Assembly: GCF_050003625.1 (NCBI RefSeq)
Contig: NC_134397.1
Coordinates: 198,173,063 to 198,237,062, forward strand
DNA from: Haematobia irritans
Lineage: Eukaryota; Arthropoda; Insecta; Diptera; Muscidae
Length of the DNA: 64,000 nucleotides
Direction of reading: 5' to 3'
In this document: piece after piece, positions 10,899 through 20,629 of the stretch
Numbering within the stretch: the first letter of the stretch is position 1
How the letters are laid out: each line of letters opens with the position of its first letter
Notes under the pieces: model-generated
The model's input: only the letters and a program-made list of their open reading frames with translations
Told to the model about the DNA's origin: nothing
Database searches by the model: none
Position numbers and translations under genes: made by a program

Positions 10899-11387
10899 TT
10901 CTGCAACTGCCACCAAACGCCAATAAATGGTTTCAACAAGATGGTGCAACAGCTCATACAGCCCGTGCAACGATGGACTTATTAAGACAACAATTTTCAA
11001 ATCGGATAATTTCTAAAAACGGCGATTTGAGATGGCCACCACGATCGCCAGATTTGAGTGCACAGGATTTTTTCTTGTGGGGCTATCTCAAAGACAAAGT
11101 TTATGTGAATAAGCCCCAAACCTTGCAGCTACTAAAGGACAACATTCAAGAAGATCGTATACCACAAGAAACACTCAACAAAGCTATGGAAAATGTCATA
11201 AAAAGAGCACATTTTTGCGTTAGAGAAAACGGTTCTCATTTAACTAATATTATTTTTCATAATTAATGTCAAAAAATAACATAAAATAAACTATCTTTTT
11301 ATCATAAATTTTTTTTGTTTTTTTTTTAATTCCATTCAATAGTTATTTAAAAAACAAATCATATAGTTACTTTAGCCGCACCCTGTA
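10899..11387 (+). pseudogene. C-terminal half of a DD41D mariner-like transposase with its 3' terminus
   Basis: The region encodes WFQQDGATAHTAR and then WPPRSPDL-SAQDFFLWGYL, the second and third catalytic regions of a Tc1/mariner-type DDE transposase. I count 41 residues between the Asp of QDGA and the Asp of AQDF, matching the DD41D (rosa-like) group. The protein ends NIIFHN at the stop near 11266, and the terminal repeat GCCGCACCCTG plus TA lies at 11376-11387. The N-terminal half, first catalytic Asp and left terminal repeat are missing. The upstream part of the open frame (from 10799) is antisense family A sequence, so the apparent 155-residue protein is a chance fusion. Confidence 0.8.
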
Positions 11388-13050
11388 TTTCATCGCTTCA
11401 ATAAGGCTTGCAGATGAATATTTACTTTTTTTTCAATGCAATCTAAGATCGATTATTCGAATAAAAGTTAAAAAATTATATGCCATGACATCTCTTTTAC
11501 AAAGTAATAGTAATAATATCATACATTATATGACCCCATATAAGCACATAACAACGGGGATTATATTCATTTCAAATAAAAGTTGTAAAGGACATTGACA
11601 TTAATGGCAAATGGCTTATACCATTCACTCACTCACAAATGAGAGAGAGGAAGAAAATAAACGCTTTCAGCATTTTCTGTTGACCATGTAATTATTTGCA
11701 AACCATAGTGATAATCCTGAACTCCCATTACCTTCAAACTATGACTGACATCAAGTAAGATGGGGGAAAATGTGGTGTACGCCATGTGAAGGAATTACCT
11801 TTTAATAAAAGGTAATTTTGCCATACATAGGTGGTATATTTGGCCAAAGGACTTTACCATGTTGGAAGAAATTCTTAACGGGTTAGAATATGGCCCACCT
11901 ATATCTCACCTGTATTTCTTGCTGGGCGTGATAATGACATTGAAAGAAAATTTTATTTATATGTCTCACAAATTTTAGTTTAAGATAAAGGTGCGACGAT
12001 AAAGACTGCATAATTTACCTGTATCGAACAGGCCACCAGCAAGTAATAGGGAGTGATAATCCCAACTTTTCACAAAATCATGGGGAATTTATATTAAAAT
12101 GGGAAAAAGTTTGTCAGACAAGCAGATATAAAGATAAAAATATATATACACAAAACGAAAAAAAAAAAACAAAAACGAATATAAAAAATCACAATAAATT
12201 ATATTCTTTTCACCCTATTCTCTTGGCGTTCACCCACATGCATATGAGTGTGTGTGTGTAAGTCGGTCTATGAACACAAAACAACCCCCATTATCATCTG
12301 ATGGGGGTTACAAAATCTCCTCCCGGTCCCCATCTCTTCAATTTGTGTTTTCTTCTCCATTCAATTTAATTGTCTAATGTCTAGCTATTTAGATTCTATG
12401 ACATTTACTACCTCTTTTGCACCTATTGTTGGCCAACGAGGACCTAGAAAAAGTGTTCCATTGTGGGGAAGCGTTAGAAATTTCTAATCACATACTTCGT
12501 GATAGGAATTTTGTTATTAGAAATTATCAGGAGATCAGAATTTGCCAGCAGATGTGCTGTGGCATTAGAACATTTGACCAAACACAGGAGCCAAGGCAGA
12601 CGACATCCACCCACCTATCATATGGAGACAATGGCGAATGGAATAGAGAGAAGTGTTCATGCTGTGTGTATTCCGTAATAATATGGCGTCTGTGTTGATA
12701 TAGGGGTGAATTTTTTTTTGCATTGGAATTGATGTTCATATATGTGAGAACTTTTTTGTTTTCTATAATGGAACAATTAAAAAGTAAATGTTTACAGAAG
12801 GTTAAGAGGACTTCAGCATATAAGAACGAAGATTTTGGTGTGATTTATTCCAAAACAATGGAAATGGGATTAAAATCAGGCAAGGCTCGTTTTACCAAGC
12901 CTACTGAAATTTGATTTTAATATGGGTACTAGATTGGATTGAGATAGATCAGGAATGATGTGTCGAAAACTATGAAGAAAATCTTACTCAGTTTCAAGGA
13001 CTTTGTCTTTAAGTTAATGGTTTGGTATTGATTCTGAGCCAAGGATACCT
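11388..13050. other. Non-repetitive DNA, no gene recognised
   Basis: AT-rich, mixed-composition DNA with a short (TG)n tract near 12248. Open frames at 12417-12698 and its antisense show no known domain. I see no transposon ends or RNA genes. It is probably host intergenic or intronic DNA. Confidence 0.5.
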
Positions 13051-13875
13051 TTAGGGTAAAATTTTATTTCTGTAGAAAATTTTGTCAAAATTTCATTTCT
13101 ATAGAAATTTTTGTCAAAATTTTATTTCTATCGAAAATTTTGCCAAGATTTTATTTTTATAGAAAATTTTGTCAAAATTTTATTTCTATAGAAAATTTTT
13201 GCAAAATTTTATTTTTACGGAAAATTTTGTCAAAATTTTATTTCTATAGAAAATTTTTGCAAAATTTTATTTTTATAGAAAATTTTGTCAAAATTTTACT
13301 GCTATAGAACATATTGTCAACATTTTATTTCGATAGAAAATTTTGTCAAAATTTTATTTCTATAGAAAATTTTTGCAATATTTTATTTTTATGGAAAATT
13401 TTGTCAAAATTTTATTTCTATAGAAAATTTTTGCAAAATTTTATTTTTATAGAAAATTTTGTCAAAATTTGACTGCTATAGAACATATTGTCAACATTTT
13501 ATTTCGATAAAAAATTTTGTTAACATTTTTATCTATAGAAAATTTTGTCAAAATTCTATTTCTATAGAAAATTTTGTCAAAATTTTATTTCTTCGGAAAA
13601 TTTTGTCAAAAAAGTAAATATTTCAAAATTTTATTTCTATAAAAAATTTTGTGAAGATTTTATTTCTATAGAAAATTTTGTCAAGATTTTATTTCTATAG
13701 ACATTTTTATAGAAAATGTTGTGAAAATTTTATTTCTATAGAACATTTTGTCAAAATTTTATTTCTATAGAAAATTTTGTCAAAATTTTATTTCTATAGA
13801 AAATGGTGTCAAAATTTTATTTCCATAGAAAATTTTGTCAAAATATTATTTCCATAGAAACTTTTTGCTACATTT
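13051..13875 (+). repeat. 29-bp minisatellite array
   Basis: About 28 units in forward orientation. Variants ATTTTTGCAAAATTTTATTTTTA and ACTGCTATAGAACATATTG alternate and repeat as pairs (13231-13330 resembles 13411-13505), indicating duplication of multi-unit blocks. It gives way to the family P repeat at about 13876. Confidence 0.93.
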
Positions 13876-14125
13876 CATTCGTTTTGCTTTGTTATTGTTG
13901 GTTTTTTTCTTTAATCATTGTTGTTGTTTTTGCACTTGAACCTACCGAAAAAAGGTTTAACATGATAGCCGGCTTATGCCTAAATAAATTCGTACAAACA
14001 TATCTCTTTTCCTTTGCCACCGTCAAATCATCGATTTGAGTGCAGTTGGCTGGGTTTATTTTGAGCGTTCTTCCTCTTTTTTTCATCCGATTTGTTTTGT
14101 TATTGTTGGCTTTGTCTTTAATCAT
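13876..14125. repeat. Family P repeat, unpaired upstream portion
   Basis: Contains TTTTGCTTTGTTATTGTTGG, CTTTAATCATTGTTGTTG, AACCTACCGAAAAAAGGTTT, ATCTCTTTTCCTTTGCC and GTTGGCTGGGTTTATTTT. The same blocks in the same order are present at 61745-61963. There is no coding potential. It sits directly between two 29-bp arrays, as do the other family P copies. Confidence 0.7.
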
Positions 14126-14392
14126 TGTTGTTGTTTTTTTGATTTCAGATTAAAACCATGCATTGCCTAAACAACAAGGGTAGCTTAACAAACAGAGGAA
14201 AATAATGTTTGTCAAATTTATTTGAGGAATGTGGTAATTCCGAAACGTGCGTCCATCCAACCATGTTTGCAGTCTATAGGGCTTTGCCCAAATAAATTTG
14301 ACAAACATTATTTTCCTCTGTTGGTTAAGCTACGCTTGTAGTTTAGTCAATGAATGGTTTTAAGTTGAAATAAAAAAAAAAACAACAACAAA
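14126..14392. repeat. Family P inverted repeat (about 100-bp arms)
   Basis: The left arm (about 14126-14224: TTAAAACCATGCATTG, CAGAGGAAAATAATGTTTG, TCAAATTTATTTG) is complementary to the right arm (14289-14392: CAAATAAATTTGACAAAC, TTTTCCTCTGTTGG, CAATGAATGGTTTTAA). The 64-bp spacer holds GGAATGTGGTAATTCCGAAACG. Mismatches are few. The same family at 61530-61690 and 54860-54960 is not inverted, so the palindrome is specific to this copy. Confidence 0.85.
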
Positions 14393-16011
14393 CTTTTATT
14401 TCTATAGAAAATGTTGTCAACATTTTATTTGTTAGAAAATTTGGTTAAAATTTTATTTCTATAGAAAATTTTGTGAAAATTTTATTTCAACAGAAAATTT
14501 TGTCAAAATTTTATTTCTATAGAAAATTTTGTCAACATTTTATTTCTATAGAAAATTTTGTCAAAATTTTATTTGTATAGAAAATTTTATCAAAAATTTA
14601 TTTGTATACAAAATTGTGTCAAAATTTTATTTCTATAGAAAATTTTGTCAAAATTTTATTTCTATAGAAAATTTTGTCAACATTTTATTTCTACAGAAAA
14701 TTTTGTCAAAATTTTATTTCTATAGAAAATTTTGTCAAAATTTTATTTCTATAGAACATTTTGTCCAAATTTTTTTTCTATAGAAAATTTTGTCAAAATT
14801 TTATTTCTATCGAAAATTTTGTCAAAATTTTATTTCTATCGAAAATTTTGTCAAAATTTTATTTCTATCGAAAATTTTTGCAAAATTTTATTTCTATAGA
14901 AAATTTTTGCAAATTTTTATTTCTATTGAAAATTTTTGCAAAATTTTATTTCTATAAAAAATTTTTGCAAAATTTTATTTCTATAGAAAATTTTTGCAAA
15001 ATTTTATTTCTTCAGAAAATTTTGTGAAAATTTTATTTTGTATAGAAAATTTTGTCAAAATTTTATTTCAATAGAAAATTTTGTCAAAATTTTATTTCAA
15101 TAGAAAATTTTGTCAAAATTTGATTTCTGCAGAAAATTTTGTCAAAATTTTAGTTCTCTAGAAAATTTTGTCAAAATTTTATTCCTATAGAAAATTTTGT
15201 CAAAATTTTATTTCTATAGAAAATTTGATCAAAAATTTATTTCTATAGAACATTGTGTCAAAATTTTATTTCTATTGAAGATTTTATCAAATTTTTTTCT
15301 ATAGATACTTTTGTCAAAAATGTATTTCTATAGAAAATTTTGTGAAAATTTTATTTATATAGAAAATTTTATCAAAAATTTATTTGTATAGAAAATTTTG
15401 TCAAAATTTTTTTCTATAGAAACTTTTGTCAAAAATTTATTTCTATAGAAAATTTTGTGAAAATTTTATTTATATAGAAAATTTTGCCAAAAATTTATTT
15501 CTATAGAAAATTTTGTCAAAATTTTATTTCTATAGCAAATTTTGCCAAAATTTTATTTCTATAGAAAATATTGTCAAAATTTTATTTTTGTAGAGAATTT
15601 GGTCAAAATTTTATTTTTATAGAAAATTTGGTCATAAATTTATTTCTATAGAACATTGTGTCAAAATTTTATTTCTATTGAAGATTTTATCAAATTTTAT
15701 TTCTATAGAAAATTTTTGAAAAATTTTATTTCTATAGAAAATTTTGTCAAAGTTTTATATCTATAGAACATTTTGTCAAAAATTTATTTGTATAAAAAAT
15801 TTTGTCAAAGTTTTATTTCTATAGAAAATTTTGTCGAATTTTATTTATATAGAAAATTTTGCCAAAATTTTATTTCTATAGAAAATTTTGTCAAGATTTC
15901 ATTTCTATAGAAAATTTTGTCAAGATTTTATTTCTATAGAAAATTTTGTCAAGATTTTATTTCTATAAAAATTTTGCCAAAATTTTATTTCTATAGAAAA
16001 TTTTGTAAAGA
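14393..16011 (+). repeat. 29-bp minisatellite array
   Basis: About 55 forward units. Variant runs include GAAAATTTTTGCAAAATTTTA (14865-15005) and GTATAGAAAATTTTATC. A block with TAGAACATTGTGTC and ATTGAAGATTTTATC near 15245 recurs near 15648, about 14 units away. It ends at the boundary with the CACTCACG-rich MITE at 16012. Confidence 0.93.
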
Positions 16012-16492
16012 CACTCACGACGGAAAAATCTTACTCATGCACACTCACGCAGGATAGTGTTTGGTAGGATTTACCCTCACGCACACTCATGAAAAGAAAA
16101 TTTGTTCTCACCCACACTCACGCACGAAATGTCGTGACTCACGAAAAATGTCGTGAATCACGAATAATTTTATGACTAATTTACCTTAGGGACGTGTTTG
16201 AAAACATGAGCATGATTAAAATCGAGATCGTTATTCAACTCTTAACATCCCAGGTGTCACTAAAATTGTTAATGGGTTCATCTCGTAAGCGTTTTATGTC
16301 AGTGGGGGGATTTTTTTTCGTGTGCGTATTTTTCCGAAATTCATTACTCCCGCGCACTCACGAAGAAATTATTTTCGTGACTCACGTTTAACCACGACTT
16401 TTGGTTTGTTAATTACGCTCACGTACACTCACTCCGTGTCCATCAGCGTGACTCACGACTCTCGCGTGTGTCACGAAATTTTTCGTGCGATT
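16012..16492 (-). mobile_element. hAT-type MITE, copy 2, diverged and lacking clear ends
   Basis: Rich in CTCACGCACACTCACG motifs. Its core (16195-16310) contains AACATGAGCATGATTAAAAT and CCCAGGTGTCACTAAAATTG, the reverse complement of the core of the complete MITE at 3780-4336. The order of motifs is also reversed, so it lies in opposite orientation. The TAGAGGTGTGC terminus is absent on both sides, so it is truncated or heavily diverged. Confidence 0.75.
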
Positions 16493-16829
16493 CCCAAAAA
16501 TAGTAAGTATGGTTAAAATGATTTGGAGCCAATGATTTTGTTCTTTAGTTATAGTTAATTTTTTCTTCTTGAGGGGGCATACAATTTGACTGGTTTAACA
16601 ACGCTTTGTGGAAATCTCAAAATGTGGAATATAATTTAGTTCAATTTTCGTACGACGTAATCTGGAGCCGAAATAGGATATGATAAACTTTGACACCTAT
16701 ATTTCCGCTTTGAGAAGATGGTCGGATAATAGATTTTTTCTTAGCTTTAAAACCAAAATTTTGATGAATAGAATTATTTGAGGTTTGTCTTCGTAATTTA
16801 GCGATAAGGAAACAGATTTTTGTTTATAA
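16493..16829. other. Spacer upstream of the tRNA gene
   Basis: AT-rich DNA without recognised genes or repeat ends. No TATA-like element position is distinctive enough to call. Pol III transcription of the neighbouring tRNA relies mainly on internal boxes. Confidence 0.4.
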
Positions 16830-16902
16830 GCCGAAATAGCTCAGTTGGGAGAGCGTTAGACTGAAGATCTAAAGGTCCCCGGTTCAATCCCGGGTTTCGG
16901 CA
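16830..16902 (+). tRNA. tRNA-Phe: tRNA-Phe (anticodon GAA)
   Basis: The 73-nt sequence folds into a standard cloverleaf. The acceptor stem GCCGAAA pairs with TTTCGGC and is followed by discriminator A. The D-arm has box A TAGCTCAGTTGG, the anticodon loop is CTGAAGA with GAA at 16863-16865, and the T-arm CCGGTTCAATCCCGG contains box B GGTTCAATCC. There is no intron and CCA is not encoded, as expected for a eukaryotic nuclear gene. A TTTT Pol III terminator follows at 16909. All stems are perfectly paired, which fits a functional gene and not a SINE head. From memory the sequence matches the Drosophila tRNA-Phe. Confidence 0.97.
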
Positions 16903-16908
16903 AAACTA

Positions 16909-16912
16909 TTTT
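16909..16912 (+). terminator. Pol III oligo-T terminator of tRNA-Phe
   Basis: TTTT six bases after the discriminator base is the usual minimal RNA polymerase III stop signal. Confidence 0.7.
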
Positions 16913-18575
16913 GATGTTTTTATATAAAAAATATGTATATTCTATTTAAAAGACTCGTCGTACCATGTAAAGAATTTTTTTTAAAGATCATCACTATGTT
17001 CCAATCAAATTATTGGGCCAATGTACCCACCCAAACATATTGGCTATGGTAAGTTTTGAAAAAGTTACCCCTACTATTTGATATAATCGGGAGCGTAGAA
17101 ATATCAGGCAGATAAGTCCAACATGACACCAAAATATTTTCTTTGTCCATTTTGAGGGTTGTTAGTTTATCAAATTTCCATGTGGGAGGGGGTGGTGCAA
17201 AACCAGCCACCAAATCCGATATCTAAATACCCCACAACAATGGGTGTGAAAACAAATTTTTTGAGATTTTTTTTTGGAGAATACCGACATTAGGCCAACA
17301 GCAACAGAGATTGAGTGAATATAGGAACTTCAGGCGAAATCACGAAATGAAATAAATGAACCACATTCCATTGGAGGAGTGGAGGTTAGAAGAAAATTCA
17401 ATTTGTTTTTTCAAAGGAAATGTCTACAAACTTGAATTTCATAATAAAAATACATTCTATGTAGACAGGGCCATTGCTTAGTCTATTATCTACTATACGC
17501 ATAGAGCTTTGAAAATAGGAAAATAAATGACTCAACATCAACATACAAAACAGTTTTCCACTGGGACAACAGAATTCATAATAGGATGTTAATATTTCTT
17601 ATAGTAGCAAGGAAATATGTCCTCCATATCGTTATAGTGATGCCATTGTATAATGACACCTTTTCCACATTTCTTGATATTGTTTGAGTTCCAGCCACAT
17701 TATTACCCACAATCCCACTTTTTGCCCCATACGTTTGATTTTCATTTTCCATTGTAGGTGGGTAGTTTTGTGTTTTTTTTTTTTTTGTTATATCAATGTT
17801 TTCTTTGGCTTTATAAGTGTCTGTGGCTGTTTTGTTGTTGCATTTTCTTTTGTTTTTTTTGGTATATCACCATCCTGGCAGGATGTGTATCTATCTACTA
17901 TATAGCTTATATGGAATTGTAAACATTTTCATTTCCGCTTTTACTTTCACTTTTTTCTGATTATCTGTTAAACGGAAATTCGTTAGTTCCGCAAATGAAT
18001 TCCATTGTCTAAAGGCATTTCCTTTGGATGAGAAAAAAACAATATCTTGCAGAAAAGTCATTGAGGAAATTCCAGGATTTTTTTTTGTGTGGGAGTGAAT
18101 GAATGTACTGCTACAATGCTCTAGAAGTTTTTTTGTATGAAACCATTGATTTCATTTCCAAACTACTTCCAAAAGCTGTAGTTTAGATCCCCAACTTTTA
18201 ACTAAAAAGAAGAGACATTTTTGATCAAGAACTGTACATGGGCTTGTAGTAAGACCAGATCGTTTGCATAGCGAAAAATTTGTTTCTAAAATTTTACATT
18301 AATTTGCATTAATTTAAATGAATGATCCCTTCAATTAGCGAAAAATTGTTGGGTGTTTAAATACCTTTAAATTGTAAATTTGTCGTATTAAAGTTTTTTG
18401 CTTGCACCAGCAAGGGAAAATTGATATTTCTACAATTGACTTTGATAGTATGAAATAACACAAAAATTAAAATTTTTAGAGATAGTGAATTATAGAAACA
18501 ATTTTTTAATAGAAAATTTTTGCAATTTTTTTTAAAATATTTGCAATTTTTTAAATTTAAAAATTGTTTAAACAT
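16913..18575. other. Non-repetitive DNA, no gene recognised
   Basis: AT-rich DNA with T-runs near 17770. No domain-bearing open frame, RNA gene or transposon end was seen. Probably host intergenic or intronic DNA. Confidence 0.5.
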
Positions 18576-20445
18576 TTTATTTCTTTAAGGAATTTTCTCA
18601 AAATTTTATTTCTATAGAAAATTTTGTCAAAGTTTTAAAATTTTATCAAAATTTATTTCTATAGAAAATTTTCTCAAAATTATATTTCTATAGAAAATTT
18701 TCTCAAAATTATATTTCTATAGAAAATTTTCTCAAATTCATTAAAAATTTTATTCCTCTAGTAAATTTTTGCTAAATTTTATTTTTATAGAAAATATTCC
18801 CAATTTTTATTCTTCTAGAATATTTTCCCAATATTTTATTTCTATAGAAAATTTTATCCAAATTTTATTTCTACAAAAAATTTTGTCAAAGACTTATTCC
18901 TATTGAAAATCTTGACAAAATTTTATTTCTATAGAAAATTTTGTCAAAATTTTATTTCTATAGAAAATGTTTCAAAATTTTATTTCTATAGAAAATTTTC
19001 TCAATATTTTAATTCTATAGAAAAATTTCTCGATAAAAAAATATAGAAAATTTTCTCAAAATTATATTTCTATAAAAATTTTTCTCCAATCCATTCAATA
19101 TTTTTTCAAAATCTTATTCCTCTAGCAATTTTTTTTCAAAATTTTATTTCTATAGAAAATATTCCCAATTTTTATTCTTCTAGAGTATTTTCCCAATATT
19201 TTATTTCTATAGAATATTTTATCAAAATTTTATTTTTTTAAATGTTATTCCTCTAGAACATTTGTCCAAATTCTATTCCTCTAGAAAATTTTCTCAATAT
19301 TTTAATTCTATAGAAAAATTTCTCGAGCTTTTATCTCTAGGAAATTTTCTCAAAATTTTATTTCCAAAGAAAAATTTCTCAAAATTTTATTTCCAAAGAA
19401 AAATTTCTCAAAATTTTATTTCCAAAGAAAAATTTCTCAAAATTTGTATTTTTATAGAAAATTTTGTCAGAATTTTATTTCTATAGAAAATTTTGTCAAA
19501 ATTTTATTTCTATAGAAAATTTTGTCAAAATTCTATTTCTATTGAAAAATTTCTCGAATTCATTCAACATTTTTTCAAAATGTTATTCCTCTAGTAAATT
19601 TTCTCAGAAAATATTCCTAACTTCTATAGAAAATATTCCCAATTTTTGTTCTTCTAGAATATTTTCTCAATATTTGATTCCTATAGAAAATTTTCTCAAC
19701 ATTTTATTTCTATAGAAAATTTTATCAAAATTTTATTTCTATAGAATTTTTTTTCAAAATTTTATTTCTATAGAAAATTTTTCCAAATTTATATTTCTAA
19801 AGAAAATTTTCTCAAAATTATATTTCTACACAAAAATTTCCAAAATTCTTTCAACTTTTTTTCAAAATGTTATTCCTCTAGTAAATTTTCTCAAAATTTT
19901 ATTTCTATAGAAAATATTCCCAATTTTTATCCTTCTAGAATATTTTCTCAATAATTTATTTTTATAGAAAATTTTATCAAAATTTTATAAATCTTATTTA
20001 ATGTTATTCCTCTAGAAAATTTTCTCAAAATTTAAAATTTAGAAAATTTTCTCGAACTTTTATCTCTATTGAAAATTTTCTCAAAATTTTAATTCTATAG
20101 AAAATTTTCTCGAACTTTTATCTCTATAGAAAATTTTCTAAAAATTTTATTTCTATAAAAAATTTTCTCAAAATGTTATTTCTATAAAAAAATGTTTCAA
20201 AATTTTATTTCTATAGAAAATGTTGTAAAAATTTTATTTCTATAGAAATTTTTGTCAAAATTTTATTCCTTTAGAAAATTTTGTCAAAATTTTATTTCTA
20301 TAGAAAATTTTGTCAAAATTTTATTTCGATAGAAAATTGTCTCAAAATTAAAGTTCTATCGAAATTTTTCTCAAAATTTTATTCATTTGTAAAAATATTA
20401 TTCCTCTAGAAAATATTGCAACAACTTCTCGAGATTTTTTTTATT
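18576..20445 (+). repeat. Degenerate 29-bp array with CTC variants
   Basis: Related to the 29-bp unit, but many units read ATTTTCTCAAAATTTTATTTC or AATATTCCCAATTTTTATTCTTCTAG in place of GTCAAAA. The variant types are ordered and recur in blocks (for example 18780-18870, 19140-19225, 19620-19700 and 19910-19985). This looks like an older, independently homogenised branch of the same satellite. Confidence 0.85.
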
Positions 20446-20629
20446 AAGAATAAAATAAGGAATGCAGTTGCAATCTTTCCAGCGCCAGAATTTTTATTAA
20501 ACATTTTGCTTGTTTTTTTTTTAATGTACTGTAATTGGTTTTTAATTTTTTATTGATGTTCTAGTTTGTGGCAACTAATTCACTACGAGGTATGAATAGA
20601 AAATAAAGTACAATATTATTGTAATTTTT

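Noticed and set aside
13051..16011. Possible CRISPR array
   Set aside because: The 29-bp units are contiguous and lack unique spacers, no cas-like gene is present, and the DNA is eukaryotic.
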